Assembly (NCBI RefSeq): GCF_042658685.1
Contig: NZ_JBHSQY010000031.1
Length of the DNA stretch: 64,000 bases
Strand: one strand, 5' to 3'
Source of the DNA: Macrococcoides bohemicum
Lineage (GTDB): Bacteria; Bacillota; Bacilli; Staphylococcales; Staphylococcaceae
Part shown: positions 1 to 9,333 of the stretch, piece by piece
Layout of the letters: the number at the start of each line of letters is the position of its first letter
How positions within the stretch are numbered: the stretch's first letter is position 1
The notes under the pieces: model-generated
Seen by the model: only the letters and a program-made list of their open reading frames with translations
Told to the model about the DNA's origin: nothing
Database searches by the model: none
Made by a program: the position numbers and the translations under genes

Positions 1-73
1 AGGTCAAGCAGTTGAATTCAATATCGAAGAAGGTCAACGTGGACCTCAAGCTGCTAACATCGTTAAATTATAA
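1..73 (+). CDS. Cold-shock protein, 3' end only
   Basis: The first codons read in frame from base 2 and end at a TAA at 71-73. They give a 23-residue tail ending GPQAANIVKL, the usual C-terminus of CspA/CspB-type cold-shock proteins, small OB-fold RNA and single-strand DNA chaperones in the cytoplasm. The RNP motifs lie outside the window, so the exact paralogue cannot be told. A strong terminator follows 17 bases after the stop, so this is the last gene of its transcript. Confidence 0.85.
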   Translation, partial: GQAVEFNIEEGQRGPQAANIVKL

Positions 74-89
74 TATTTAATGTGAAGAA

Positions 90-117
90 ATAAGCCCTCA
101 AGGGGCTTATTTTTTTT
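90..117 (+). terminator. Rho-independent terminator of the cold-shock gene
   Basis: Arms ATAAGCCC (90-97) and GGGCTTAT (103-110) pair perfectly over 8 bp around a 5-base loop and run into a tract of T. It lies just after the cold-shock stop codon. Confidence 0.9.
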
Positions 118-125
118 GAAGATAT

Positions 126-1079
126 TTAATACCACTTCTTCTTTTTAAAATACACCATACTTACTACTAATAGTAACGCCATTACTATCAGTACTGTAAA
201 ATATCCATATTTCCATTTAAGTTCCGGCATGTACTCAAAGTTCATCCCATAAATACCTGCAATCAATGTCAATGGTAAAAATACAGTTGATACGAGGGTT
301 AGCATCTGCATAACACGGTTCATTCTGTAATTGTTATATGATTCATAGTTATTTCTTATTTCATCCGTGAGTTCCTGAGAATTTTTTATAATATTCTTCT
401 GCTTAATCATATGGTCCTGAATATGGTGAATATAATGATGATCGTGTTCTGTTTCTATCATATGCTGATCACGTTCTAATTCATCTACCAGTTCACTCAT
501 TGGTACGATAATCCCTTTGATACGAATCAATTTTGCTCTTAAGTCAAAGATATCATCCATAATGTAGTGTTGTTTTTTATCAGTAGAATGTCTCTTTTCA
601 AAACTTAGTACTTTTTCTTCTATAGATTCTACAGTTTCCGTATAGAAATCTACTATCTTATCAAGTAACATCATTGCTGCTACTTTTGGTGTTAAATTAC
701 TTGGTGCTTCTTCTTCTAATTCTTTGGCTAAAGCATCTATTTCATCTGTGGCTTCAATATCTTCATCGTGATAAGTAATAAATACATTATCTTTCAAGAG
801 AACGTTAATCGTTTCTGCTTCATAAGTATCACGTTCAAACTTCTGGAACACTAAATACTCATATGCGTTATAGTTTTTATATTTCGGTCTAGAGTTACTA
901 TGTATGACATCTTCTATCGTTAATCCATTAATATCAAAGTGTTGTTTAAAAAGTTCACTCTCTTCTTCATTTGCCCCTTCAAAATCAAACCAAATAAATG
1001 GAGCATCTTTTGGCAGGTCATCTATTGTATTAACACGTTTTAATTTATTATCGTCATGATACAAAATGCTTAATGCCAT
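126..1079 (-). CDS. corA: CorA-family magnesium/cobalt transporter
   Basis: A 317-residue protein, the normal CorA length. It has a long acidic, helical cytoplasmic N-terminal domain (about residues 1-255), then two C-terminal membrane helices (about 258-277 and 292-312) and a lysine-rich tail. The family signature Gly-Met-Asn sits at residues 278-280, just after the first helix, where it forms the pore selectivity loop. CorA forms pentameric channels for Mg2+ uptake. The ATG follows a GGGAGGGAG ribosome-binding site. The lipoprotein gene upstream on the same strand ends 52 bases away, with a weak AT hairpin between them. No magnesium riboswitch is visible. Confidence 0.93.
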   Translation of the reverse strand: MALSILYHDDNKLKRVNTIDDLPKDAPFIWFDFEGANEEESELFKQHFDINGLTIEDVIHSNSRPKYKNYNAYEYLVFQKFERDTYEAETINVLLKDNVFITYHDEDIEATDEIDALAKELEEEAPSNLTPKVAAMMLLDKIVDFYTETVESIEEKVLSFEKRHSTDKKQHYIMDDIFDLRAKLIRIKGIIVPMSELVDELERDQHMIETEHDHHYIHHIQDHMIKQKNIIKNSQELTDEIRNNYESYNNYRMNRVMQMLTLVSTVFLPLTLIAGIYGMNFEYMPELKWKYGYFTVLIVMALLLVVSMVYFKKKKWY

Positions 1080-1098
1080 GTTCTCCCTCCCTTATATA

Positions 1099-1119
1099 TA
1101 TATTCTTTAATAGAATATA
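1099..1119 (-). terminator. AT-rich hairpin between lipoprotein gene and corA
   Basis: TATATTCT (1099-1106) and AGAATATA (1112-1119) pair over 8 bp, but all pairs except one are A-T and there is no clear T tract on the minus strand. It may weakly terminate the lipoprotein transcript or be an operator for corA. Confidence 0.3.
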
Positions 1120-1131
1120 AAAAGATCAAAG

Positions 1132-2349
1132 CTATTTTACTAGCGATACTTTATCATCATAAACAGAGATTGTACCGCCATAGTTCGCTACCCATACATC
1201 ACCTGTCGTATTTTCATAAGTGATACCAATCGGATGGAACCCAGCTTCCACACGTGTAATTTCTTTCAACGTCTTCGTATCAAACTTTGATACTGTATTT
1301 TCATCGTAATTAACGATATATACAGCTGTACTGTCTGGTGAAATCGCCATTGAACGTGGCTCTTTTCCTGTAGTAGCACGTGCAATAACTTTATCTGTTG
1401 CAACATCATATTTTAATAGTTCATTAGCACCAGCCACTGTAATATAGATTGTCTTCCCTTGATTATCAAGTACTAAATGACGTGGTCTTTGTCCTGTCTG
1501 CAGAATCATTTCACTTTTACCTGTTTCTAAATTCACTTTATAAATTTCATTAGAGAACATCGCTGTAACGTAAGCTGTTTTATTATCTGGAAGTGATACA
1601 ATTCCACGTGGCATTGCATTTAAAGGGATTTGTTCTGTTTGTTTAGCTGTCTTAGTATCTACTACTGATAAAGATTTATCACACCAGTTAGATACCAGTA
1701 ATTTTGAATTATCTTGAGTAAGTGCTACATATTTTGGTACGCGTCCAACTTGAATGACCTGATCCCAATCTTGCTTTTCAGCATTATAACGATATACTAC
1801 AGATTCTGCGATTGCTTTACCTGCTGAACACATATCTTCTGCTTCTGCACCATGGTCTGTTAATTGATATTGAGATACATATGCATACTTACCATCTTCT
1901 GTCCAAACTGCTTCAACTGGTGCACCACTTACAGGTTTATCAAAACCTTCTATACCAAACTTTTTAAAGTCTACGGTATCAGATAACTTTTTAATGAGTT
2001 TACGTGATTTCGCATCATAAACTGTAATTGTATGCTGATACATCATATTGTTTGCAATAACTTGACCTTTATTATTCGCGACAACTGATTTTGGGGTAAT
2101 TGGTCCTTCGCTAATCGTATCGATTAATTTCATCGTTGTTGTATGAGATGCAGGTCTATCTTTATCAATTTGATCTGCGGTCACATCTTCTTCAGACGAA
2201 TCTTTTGATTCAGTCGTCACTTTTTCTGCTTTGTTTTCTTTAGTCGTTTGTTCTGTTTTTGTTGATTCCTCGGTTGTTTTCTTTTCTTCGTTTGTACATC
2301 CAGCCACGAGTATCATTGCTGATAACATTAAATATTGAATCGCACGCAT
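1132..2349 (-). CDS. YVTN-type beta-propeller lipoprotein
   Basis: A 405-residue exported protein. The signal peptide ends in a lipobox, LVAG followed by Cys18, so the mature protein should be lipid-anchored outside the membrane. Residues about 20-60 are a low-complexity Lys/Glu/Thr/Ser linker. From about residue 75 there are repeated blades with the rhythm of the YncE/YVTN family (for example GKYAYVSQY, NKTAYVTAMF, GKTIYITVAG, STAVYIVNYD, GDVWVANYGG), matching a seven-bladed propeller. Such proteins usually bind ligands or partner enzymes at the cell surface; the ligand here is unknown. Two Cys in the propeller (in the segments DMCSAG and SNWCDK) could form a disulfide. The gene diverges from the flavin oxidoreductase gene. 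Confidence 0.8.
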   Translation of the reverse strand: MRAIQYLMLSAMILVAGCTNEEKKTTEESTKTEQTTKENKAEKVTTESKDSSEEDVTADQIDKDRPASHTTTMKLIDTISEGPITPKSVVANNKGQVIANNMMYQHTITVYDAKSRKLIKKLSDTVDFKKFGIEGFDKPVSGAPVEAVWTEDGKYAYVSQYQLTDHGAEAEDMCSAGKAIAESVVYRYNAEKQDWDQVIQVGRVPKYVALTQDNSKLLVSNWCDKSLSVVDTKTAKQTEQIPLNAMPRGIVSLPDNKTAYVTAMFSNEIYKVNLETGKSEMILQTGQRPRHLVLDNQGKTIYITVAGANELLKYDVATDKVIARATTGKEPRSMAISPDSTAVYIVNYDENTVSKFDTKTLKEITRVEAGFHPIGITYENTTGDVWVANYGGTISVYDDKVSLVK

Positions 2350-2439
2350 AATGTTCTCCTCTTCTTTTCCATTTTTTATTTAAATATAGCATAAATTAAG
2401 TAATGTCACATTGAAAAATTTAGTTTCAATTTACTAATA

Positions 2440-2452
2440 TGTTATAGTAACA
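2440..2452. promoter_or_regulatory. Palindromic site TGTTA-TAG-TAACA upstream of the flavin oxidoreductase gene
   Basis: A perfect 5-bp inverted repeat with a 3-base centre, 25 bases before the start at 2478. The TATAGT inside it (2444-2449) could serve as a -10 element, so a repressor bound here would cover the promoter. No cognate regulator is adjacent. Confidence 0.35.
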
Positions 2453-2477
2453 GTATGATAACAAAGGGGTGAATGAT

Positions 2478-3548
2478 ATGTGGAACAGTACGCGTTTGTC
2501 TGATCAATTAAGCATTGTATATCCAATCGTCCAGGCAGGTATGGCAGGAAGCACGACACCCGAACTCGTCGCAGCAATAAGTAATGAGGGTGGTTTAGGA
2601 ACCATTGGTGCAGGATATATGACACTTGATAACTTAAGAGATGAAATTAAAACTATTCGCAATCTTACCAATAAATCATTCGCTGTCAATTTGTTTGTGC
2701 CAGAAGATATACGATACAATGATAGTGATATAGAAAAAATGCAAAAGGAACTCAAACCTTATTATGATAAATATGATTTAAAGACAGCGGATGTTAAAAC
2801 ACATTCTGAGCAAACTTTTCTTGATAAAATTCAGTTGTTAATGGATATGGAAGTTCCAGTTGCAAGCTTTACATTTGGCATACCTTCCCAAAGCTTGATT
2901 AACGAATTAAAAAAGAAAGGTATTATTACAATCGGTACCGCAAGTTCAGTTGAAGAAGCGAGAATGATCGAACAAAGTGGATTAGATATGGTGGTCGCGC
3001 AAGGATATGAAGCAGGTGGCCACAAAGGGGCGTTTACAAAAACGCGTTCAATCGGCACAATGGCATTGATTCCTCAAATTGTAGATAGCGTGTCTATCCC
3101 TGTAATTGCAGCAGGTGGAATAATGGATGCGCGCGGTATACTTGCGTCACTGATGTTAGGCGCAAGCGGTGTGCAAATGGGGACTGCTTTCTTAACAACA
3201 CATGAAAGTAAAGCACCAAACGTGCATAAAGAAGCAATCATTCATGCTCAACCTGAAGATACAACAGTAACTAAAATATTCAGCGGAAAAAGTGCGCGTG
3301 GTATAGAAAATAATTTTATTAATGATTTAGAAGCTAGTGACGTCAGTATACTGCCTTATCCGCTTCAAAATGATTTAACGACGAGTATTCGTCAAAGTGC
3401 AGCTAAGAACGGTGATACCGGTCTTCTTCATATGTGGTGCGGTCAGGCACCTACACTTGCCAAGAAAGTCAATGCACAAGGTTTATTTAAAGAAATCGTA
3501 GCACATATCGATCAGTTAATACTGGATTTTAAAATGAATAATATATAA
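2478..3548 (+). CDS. Nitronate monooxygenase-like NAD(P)H/FMN oxidoreductase
   Basis: A 356-residue TIM-barrel flavoprotein of the 2-nitropropane dioxygenase / FabK-like family. The N-terminus (YPIVQAGMAGSTTPELVAAISNEGGLGTIGAGYM) has the usual FMN-binding beginning. The motif AQGYEAGGHKG near residue 180 carries the conserved His of nitronate monooxygenases, and AAGGIMDARG plus GASGVQMGTAFL form the phosphate-binding end of the barrel. Family members oxidise propionate 3-nitronate and similar toxic nitronates; the substrate here is not fixed by sequence. An in-frame GTG at 2469 lies inside the Shine-Dalgarno GGGGTG, so the ATG at 2478, 6 bases after it, is the start. The gene is monocistronic and followed by a terminator. 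Confidence 0.85.
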   Translation: MWNSTRLSDQLSIVYPIVQAGMAGSTTPELVAAISNEGGLGTIGAGYMTLDNLRDEIKTIRNLTNKSFAVNLFVPEDIRYNDSDIEKMQKELKPYYDKYDLKTADVKTHSEQTFLDKIQLLMDMEVPVASFTFGIPSQSLINELKKKGIITIGTASSVEEARMIEQSGLDMVVAQGYEAGGHKGAFTKTRSIGTMALIPQIVDSVSIPVIAAGGIMDARGILASLMLGASGVQMGTAFLTTHESKAPNVHKEAIIHAQPEDTTVTKIFSGKSARGIENNFINDLEASDVSILPYPLQNDLTTSIRQSAAKNGDTGLLHMWCGQAPTLAKKVNAQGLFKEIVAHIDQLILDFKMNNI

Positions 3549-3564
3549 AATCCGCAAAAAAAAT

Positions 3565-3584
3565 CTCTCTTTCGAGAGCTTTTT
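3565..3584 (+). terminator. Terminator after the flavin oxidoreductase gene
   Basis: CTCTC (3565-3569) and GAGAG (3574-3578) pair around TTTC and are followed by CTTTTT. An A tract upstream suggests it may also act for the convergent permease gene. Confidence 0.7.
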
Positions 3585-4899
3585 AATATTGTTCTTTTTT
3601 CATCTGATAAAGATAGATGGGTATTCCTAAAAGCGTGATGATTGTTCCTGTTATCGCTAGCCCAAATTGTGTAAACAATGTATTTAGCATAACGAACAGT
3701 CCTGCCAGTAAAGCAATCATAGGAATGACTGGATACAATGGCACTTTATATGGACGCACGAGTTCTTTTTCTTTCTTACGTAATACAAATACTGCATAAA
3801 ATGCCATACAGTAAAATGCCCAGATTACAAATACAAGCATATTTGTGATTGAATCAAAAGCCCCAAGAGAAACCATAATAATCGCAATAACGACCTGAAT
3901 CAATCCGCTCATCCATGGTGCACCACTATTTGTGAGTTTCGTGAATACATTTTTAAATGGCAGTAAATTTTTTTTTGCCATCGCTTCTGGTACACGCATT
4001 CCTGTCATCGTATAACCATTTAATGCACCATACACTGATACCATTATTCCGATTGTAATTAATTTTCCACCAGATTGTCCAAATAAAATTTCTGCTGTAT
4101 CAGTTGCTGCATTTAAATTACCTTTAAGTTCAGCAATCGGTGATGTAAATAAAAATGCTGCGTTTACTAATAAATAAATAATTGTAACTAGACCTAGTCC
4201 CAATGTGATTGCTAAGGGTAAATCTCTTTTCGGATTTTTCATTTCCCCGGCAATATTACCGACATGAATCCATCCATCATATGCAAACATTGTCGCAAGC
4301 AATCCAGCACCTAGTGCTACAAAGAAATTAATACCTGTATCACCTGTAGTAGGTATTAAAGATACCTGAACATCTCCCGTCTGCATTAAACCAAACACGA
4401 CGATAGCAATGATCGGTATAAGCTTAACGACCAAAGTAATGGATTGCAGTATTCCACCTGCCTTCGAGCCTAGACAGTTAATCAATAATATTGAAATCAT
4501 CGCAATAACAGCTATCGGAAATAGCCATCCCTTTCCGATGTGAAATAAATTATCAATTTGCTGTGAAAATACAATCGATTGTGCTGCAATCATCGCAGGA
4601 AAGTAAATAAAACTTTGTGCCCATCCTGCTAAGAATCCAAAAAATTTACCATACGTAAATTCAATATATGTCGTCAGTCCACCATTTCTCGGAATAGCTG
4701 CTGCAAGTTCAGCTACTGTCAGTCCAGCACATATTGTGATCAAACCACCTAACAGCCATACAAACAAAGTCATACCTGGTGTTCCTGTTACTTCTGTTAT
4801 GTTAGATATTTTAAAGAATACACCTGAACCAATAACAGTCCCCATTACAAGTGCTAAAGCTGAAAAAAATCCTATACCTTTATTCATTCCTTTTTCCAT
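3583..4899 (-). CDS. APC-family amino-acid permease (SteT-like exchanger)
   Basis: A 438-residue polytopic membrane protein with about 12 hydrophobic helices. The first helix carries GTVIGSGVFF, the backbone-binding signature of APC amino-acid transporters. The overall pattern (ELAAAIPRNGGLTTYIEFTYG, then YAFDGW-like FAYDGWIHVGNIAGEMKNP in helix 6) matches the LAT-type exchangers typified by Bacillus subtilis SteT, a serine/threonine antiporter. The substrate cannot be assigned from sequence alone. The ATG follows AAAAGGAGGTAATT. The gene is alone on its transcript and convergent with the flavoenzyme gene. Confidence 0.85.
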   Translation of the reverse strand: MEKGMNKGIGFFSALALVMGTVIGSGVFFKISNITEVTGTPGMTLFVWLLGGLITICAGLTVAELAAAIPRNGGLTTYIEFTYGKFFGFLAGWAQSFIYFPAMIAAQSIVFSQQIDNLFHIGKGWLFPIAVIAMISILLINCLGSKAGGILQSITLVVKLIPIIAIVVFGLMQTGDVQVSLIPTTGDTGINFFVALGAGLLATMFAYDGWIHVGNIAGEMKNPKRDLPLAITLGLGLVTIIYLLVNAAFLFTSPIAELKGNLNAATDTAEILFGQSGGKLITIGIMVSVYGALNGYTMTGMRVPEAMAKKNLLPFKNVFTKLTNSGAPWMSGLIQVVIAIIMVSLGAFDSITNMLVFVIWAFYCMAFYAVFVLRKKEKELVRPYKVPLYPVIPMIALLAGLFVMLNTLFTQFGLAITGTIITLLGIPIYLYQMKKEQY

Positions 4900-4994
4900 A
4901 ATTACCTCCTTTTAATCCTCAATCATAATATCATATAACTGTCATTCTCGTATGTTGTTTTACTAAATTAATTTTCAGTAAATTTTTTCGAAAC

Positions 4995-5025
4995 AAAAAA
5001 GGATCGAGACAAATCGTCTCAATCC
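4995..5025 (-). terminator. Terminator of the ppdK operon
   Basis: GGATCGAGAC (5001-5010) and GTCTCAATCC (5016-5025) form a 10-bp stem. The single mismatch on the plus strand becomes a G-U pair on the minus strand, and six T follow on that strand, so it works for minus-strand transcription. Confidence 0.9.
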
Positions 5026-5034
5026 TGGGTATTA

Positions 5035-5859
5035 TTATTTACGTTTCTTTAAATATTGTTCTATATAGAATGCCGACTCTTCAATCGACTTATACTCTGT
5101 ATTAATAACGGTAGCATTTAATCGATTGAATACTTCTTCAGCATAGCTTAATTCTTCTTTAATACGTTTCAAATCATTATATTGTCCCGGTCCTGTAAGC
5201 CCTAAAACTTTAATACGTTCTGTACGTATATTCATAATATAATTCGGACTTGCAGTCAGTCCAAATACCTTTAAATTCTTTTGTTGATATACTTCTTCAG
5301 GAATAGGTGATTCAGGCACTAAAGGAATATTCGCAACTTTAAATCCTTTATTTGCCAGATACATACTTAACGGGGTCTTAGAAGTTCTAGAAACACCAAC
5401 AATAACTGCGTCAGCTTCAGCTAAATTATGAAAGTTTTTACCGTCGTCATATTTTACTGAGTACTCAATCGCTTCAATACGTTTAAAGTATTCTTCATCC
5501 ATCTTTCTAAGCGCGCCACTTTCACCAACCGGTTCCATATCAGTATGATTTTGTATGACTCTGATCAAGCCTGTCATATAATCAATATATGACAAGCCTG
5601 TCTCTTTGGCAAATACTTGTCCCAGACGATTAAATTCTGGATTTACAAGTGTTGTAACTACGACTGCTTCTTTTTGTTTTGCTAGTTCTAAAATGTTCTT
5701 AAACTCTTCTTCATCTTTGATGAATGAAAATTTCTTCACACTTACAGATGTTAGTTTCGGAAATTGAGATAACGTTGCATGAAGCATTCTATCAGCGGTT
5801 TCACCGATAGAATCAGATACGATATAGATTAATAAATCTTTAGATTCATATTTACTCAA
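5035..5859 (-). CDS. Pyruvate, phosphate dikinase regulatory protein (bifunctional kinase/pyrophosphorylase)
   Basis: A 274-residue member of the DUF299 family. It begins LLIYIVSDSIGETADRM, and near residue 150 has GVSRTSKTPLSMYLANKG, the P-loop-like nucleotide-binding motif of this family. These enzymes switch pyruvate phosphate dikinase off by ADP-dependent phosphorylation of a Thr next to its catalytic His, and on by phosphorolysis with Pi. The gene is 13 bases downstream of ppdK in the same operon, which fixes the target. The neighbouring ppdK has the Thr-Ser-His arrangement on which such regulators act. A terminator follows. Confidence 0.93.
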   Translation of the reverse strand: MSKYESKDLLIYIVSDSIGETADRMLHATLSQFPKLTSVSVKKFSFIKDEEEFKNILELAKQKEAVVVTTLVNPEFNRLGQVFAKETGLSYIDYMTGLIRVIQNHTDMEPVGESGALRKMDEEYFKRIEAIEYSVKYDDGKNFHNLAEADAVIVGVSRTSKTPLSMYLANKGFKVANIPLVPESPIPEEVYQQKNLKVFGLTASPNYIMNIRTERIKVLGLTGPGQYNDLKRIKEELSYAEEVFNRLNATVINTEYKSIEESAFYIEQYLKKRK

Positions 5860-5872
5860 AGTGTTCCTCCTG

Positions 5873-8491
5873 CTATTTTTTCACCTGGCTTTGTGCTGTC
5901 GCTAAAGTAGCACCTGGTACACGGAATGGTGAACATGATACATAGTCAATCGCTAAATCATTAAAGAAATGAATTGATTTAGGATCGCCACCTAACTCTC
6001 CGCAAACACCAATCTTAATGGCTGGGTTTGCTGATTTTGCGCTTTCAACTGCAATCTTAATAAGTTGTCCCATCCCTTCAACATCTAATGTTTGGAACGG
6101 ATCGACATTAAGAATTTCACGGTTAATGTATTCGTTGATGAATTTACCGGCATCATCACGAGAGAAACCATATGTTAATTGTGCTAAATCGTTTGTACCA
6201 AAACTAAAGAATTCAGAGTGCTGAGCGAGTTCTCCTGCAACTAGACATGCACGTGGTGTTTCAATCATTGTACCAATTAGGTAGTCGACTTGTACACCTT
6301 TTGCATCCATGATTTCCTGTGCTTTTTTCTTAACAACATCTTTTAAGATAACAAATTCTTGTGTTGTTGAAACTAAAGGAATCATAATTTCAGGCTTTGT
6401 TTCGATACCTTTTTCTTTTAAATTCAGCACAGCTGTAATGATTGCTTCAGTCTGCATTTCATATAATTCAGGATAAGTAATCGCTAATCGGCAACCGCGA
6501 TGTCCTAACATTGGATTAAATTCATGTAATTCACTAATACGTTTTTCTAAGAAATCTGTAGTAACGCCTAACTGATTGGCAACTGCTTTAACTTCTTCTC
6601 CACCTTTCGGTAAGAACTCATGTAATGGTGGATCTAATAAACGTACGATTGATGGACGGTCCTGAGATAAGTTAAAGATGCCTTCGAAATCTTCCGTTTG
6701 ATAAATTTTGATTTTATTTAATGCTTCTACACGTTCTTCGTAAGTAGATGCTAAGATGAAACGTCTCATTTCGATTAAGCGTTCTTCACCAAAGAACATA
6801 TGCTCAGTACGTACTAAACCGATACCTTTTGCGTTAAATGAATAACCTGATTTAATATCACTTTCAGTTTCCGCATTCATACGTACAGATAAACGTGCGA
6901 TGTCTTCTGCCCAGCCCATAAATTCTTCAAAGACATCACTTGCTTCAGCTTTCGTTGTTTCAATTTCACCGATATATACAGCACCTGTTGAACCATTAAC
7001 TGAGATAACATCACCTTCAGATAAAGTTTTACCTGCATATTTTACGTACTTTTCTTTCGTATTAATTTCAAGATCAGAACATCCCGTTACACAACATTTC
7101 CCCATACCACGTGCAACTACAGCTGCGTGACTCGTCATACCACCATGTGTCGTTACAATCGCTTCAGCAGCTATCATACCTTCAATATCCTCTGGAGAAG
7201 TTTCCGGACGAACTAATATAACCTTTTCACCAGCTTCAGCTTTCGCTTTTGCATCTAATGCTGAGAAGACGATAATACCTGTTGCAGCACCAGGAGAAGC
7301 TGGCAAACCTTTATCTGATACTAATTCAGCAGATTTTAATGCCTCTTCATTAAAGTTAGGATGTAATAACTGATCTATTGATTTAACATCTACCATTGCC
7401 ACTGCATCTTCTTTAGAAATGACACCTTCATGTACCATATCTACAGCAATGTTGATTGCAGCATTAGCAGTACGTTTACCGTTACGCGTTTGTAAGATAA
7501 ATAACTTTTCATTTTCAATCGTAAACTCGATATCCTGCATATCTTTGTAATGTGCTTCTAATTTCTTTGTTACATTTACGAATTCCTCGTAAGCATGTGG
7601 CATTTGCTCGTTTAACGTTTCGATTTCTTTTGGTGTACGAATACCTGCTACAACGTCTTCTCCTTGCGCGTTTAATAAGTACTCACCATATAATTTATGT
7701 TCACCGGTCGCTGGGTTACGTGTAAATGCAACACCTGTACCAGAACGATCACCACTGTTACCAAACACCATTTCCTGAACATTTACAGCAGTTCCGATAT
7801 CATGAGGAATTTCGTTTAAATCACGATATATACGTGCACGATCATTGTTCCATGATTTAAATACCGCTTCTATCGCTTCAGTTAACTGTTTCTTCGGCTC
7901 TTGCGGGAACGGTTTATGTGCTTCTTCGATATAGATTTCTTTATATTGTTTAACGATCTCTTTCAAATCTTCAGCCGGCACATCAGCATCAGTTGCATGC
8001 CCTTTACCTTTTTTGAACGCTTCAAAGTACTCTTCAAATGCTGGCATCGGAATGTTGTATACGACGCTACCAAACATTTGTAACAAACGACGATAACAAT
8101 CATATGCAAAACGTGCATCTTCTGTTTTTGCTGCTAATTTTTCAACATTTTCATCATTTAATCCTAAATTTAAAATCGTATCCATCATACCCGGCATAGA
8201 GATTTTCGCACCACTACGCACTGATACTAATAGTAAATTTTCATCTGAAGAGAAAGCTTTATTTGTTTTATCTTCTAGTTCTTTTAACTTCTCATCTAAT
8301 TGTGTAAGTACTTCGTCTGATAACTGTTCACCACGATCTAAATATTCGATACAAGCTTCAGTCGTGATTGTAAATCCGTTAGGAACAGGTAAACCAAGGC
8401 GCATCATTTCTGACAAGTTCGCACCTTTACCACCTAATAAGTCTTTCATATTTTGACTTCCTTCTTCAAATGCATATACAAATTTACTCAA
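5873..8491 (-). CDS. ppdK: Pyruvate, phosphate dikinase
   Basis: An 872-residue enzyme of normal full length that interconverts pyruvate + ATP + Pi and PEP + AMP + PPi. The N-terminal ATP-grasp domain covers about residues 1-350. The swivelling phosphohistidine domain follows, with GGMTSHAAVVARG and catalytic His455. The C-terminal PEP/pyruvate TIM barrel ends with VCGELGGDP, whose Cys is the general acid. Translation starts at a TTG (8489-8491), 7 bases after GAGGTG; no in-frame ATG nearby fits. Its regulatory protein is encoded downstream in the same operon. It may support gluconeogenic growth or PPi-linked glycolysis. Confidence 0.95.
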   Translation of the reverse strand: MSKFVYAFEEGSQNMKDLLGGKGANLSEMMRLGLPVPNGFTITTEACIEYLDRGEQLSDEVLTQLDEKLKELEDKTNKAFSSDENLLLVSVRSGAKISMPGMMDTILNLGLNDENVEKLAAKTEDARFAYDCYRRLLQMFGSVVYNIPMPAFEEYFEAFKKGKGHATDADVPAEDLKEIVKQYKEIYIEEAHKPFPQEPKKQLTEAIEAVFKSWNNDRARIYRDLNEIPHDIGTAVNVQEMVFGNSGDRSGTGVAFTRNPATGEHKLYGEYLLNAQGEDVVAGIRTPKEIETLNEQMPHAYEEFVNVTKKLEAHYKDMQDIEFTIENEKLFILQTRNGKRTANAAINIAVDMVHEGVISKEDAVAMVDVKSIDQLLHPNFNEEALKSAELVSDKGLPASPGAATGIIVFSALDAKAKAEAGEKVILVRPETSPEDIEGMIAAEAIVTTHGGMTSHAAVVARGMGKCCVTGCSDLEINTKEKYVKYAGKTLSEGDVISVNGSTGAVYIGEIETTKAEASDVFEEFMGWAEDIARLSVRMNAETESDIKSGYSFNAKGIGLVRTEHMFFGEERLIEMRRFILASTYEERVEALNKIKIYQTEDFEGIFNLSQDRPSIVRLLDPPLHEFLPKGGEEVKAVANQLGVTTDFLEKRISELHEFNPMLGHRGCRLAITYPELYEMQTEAIITAVLNLKEKGIETKPEIMIPLVSTTQEFVILKDVVKKKAQEIMDAKGVQVDYLIGTMIETPRACLVAGELAQHSEFFSFGTNDLAQLTYGFSRDDAGKFINEYINREILNVDPFQTLDVEGMGQLIKIAVESAKSANPAIKIGVCGELGGDPKSIHFFNDLAIDYVSCSPFRVPGATLATAQSQVKK

Positions 8492-8528
8492 ATTTAGTCA
8501 CCTCATCATTTTTTGTGTTATACCAATT

Positions 8529-8541
8529 AACCTATTAGGTT
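8529..8541. promoter_or_regulatory. Palindrome upstream of ppdK
   Basis: AACCTATTAGGTT is a perfect inverted repeat with 6-bp arms, 38 bases upstream of the ppdK start, next to AT-rich -10-like sequences. It could be the operator controlling ppdK. I cannot name the regulator. Confidence 0.35.
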
Positions 8542-8697
8542 ATACTATTATAATGATTAGTATGTCACATTAAAACTTTTATGACAATCATAAAAAGATA
8601 ATTTAATAAATTTTTTTAAAAATATCCGTTTAAATATGAATGTATTGTGAACTTGTCAGAAAAAAGTTGAAAAAGTTTTACCATTCAGTAGCAGAAA

Positions 8698-8717
8698 TGA
8701 AAACGCTTTATTATAAT
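8698..8717 (+). promoter_or_regulatory. Likely CcpA cre site next to a TATAAT -10 box
   Basis: TGAAAACGCTTTAT (8698-8711) matches the catabolite-response consensus TGWAARCGYTWNCW at 13 of 14 positions. TATAAT follows at 8712-8717, giving a promoter for the gene at 8770 that CcpA would cover. No good -35 is visible at the right spacing. The site could also affect the divergent ppdK. Confidence 0.6.
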
Positions 8718-8769
8718 CGAAGTAACTTAAAGTTTATCTTTAAGAAAACTTTTTTAAGGGGAGATTCAT

Positions 8770-9309
8770 ATGTATCAACTAAAGTTTATTGATGGTAAAA
8801 AACATCACATCGTAGGAATGTTCGACACAGTTGAAGAGATAAAAGAATGGTTAGCAGTTGTACCATTCATCACAGCGTATGAATCTGAGAAAGAATATAC
8901 AATGGAATATAAGGATATTCCGGATTATGCAGAAATTGAATGGCGTGGAAGCATCTATCCATTAACGCGTCACTCATTCTCTGGTGATCATACTGTCGTT
9001 ATTGATTGGTCATACGTTGCAACAATTAAAGACCATGAAGGTATTGTTCCAGGCTACACTTTAATCGAAGGTTACATGTACGAAAATAGTGATGTTGAAG
9101 AGTACATCGTTGTACGTAACAAGATGAAAGATGAATTGAAAGATTACTACACATTGCACGGTAAGACAGTCTTCGTTGATGGATTAGGCACTGAACAAGG
9201 TGAATACATCACAACTGAAGGTGGACCGATTATTCATATCGATCCGATGAACGTCGATGCTTGGCAGAAATCTGAAAGTACTGAAGCATTTGTGAAGACG
9301 TTTGAATAA
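8770..9309 (+). CDS. Conserved hypothetical protein, 179 residues
   Basis: I do not recognise the family. The product is soluble, acidic and rich in aromatic residues, with no signal peptide, membrane helix or cysteine. The ORF is certain: AAGGGGAG lies 7 bases before the ATG, and a strong terminator follows the stop. The intergenic region upstream has a cre-like site overlapping the -10, so expression is probably carbon-controlled. It is divergent from ppdK and convergent with the ABC permease gene. Confidence 0.75.
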   Translation: MYQLKFIDGKKHHIVGMFDTVEEIKEWLAVVPFITAYESEKEYTMEYKDIPDYAEIEWRGSIYPLTRHSFSGDHTVVIDWSYVATIKDHEGIVPGYTLIEGYMYENSDVEEYIVVRNKMKDELKDYYTLHGKTVFVDGLGTEQGEYITTEGGPIIHIDPMNVDAWQKSESTEAFVKTFE

Positions 9310-9333
9310 AAATGTAATTTTAATATAAGAAAT

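Noticed and set aside
2469..2477. GTG start of the flavin oxidoreductase frame
   Set aside because: The GTG is part of the Shine-Dalgarno GGGGTG; the ATG at 2478 has normal spacing. The same reasoning moved the starts of many other genes in the window.
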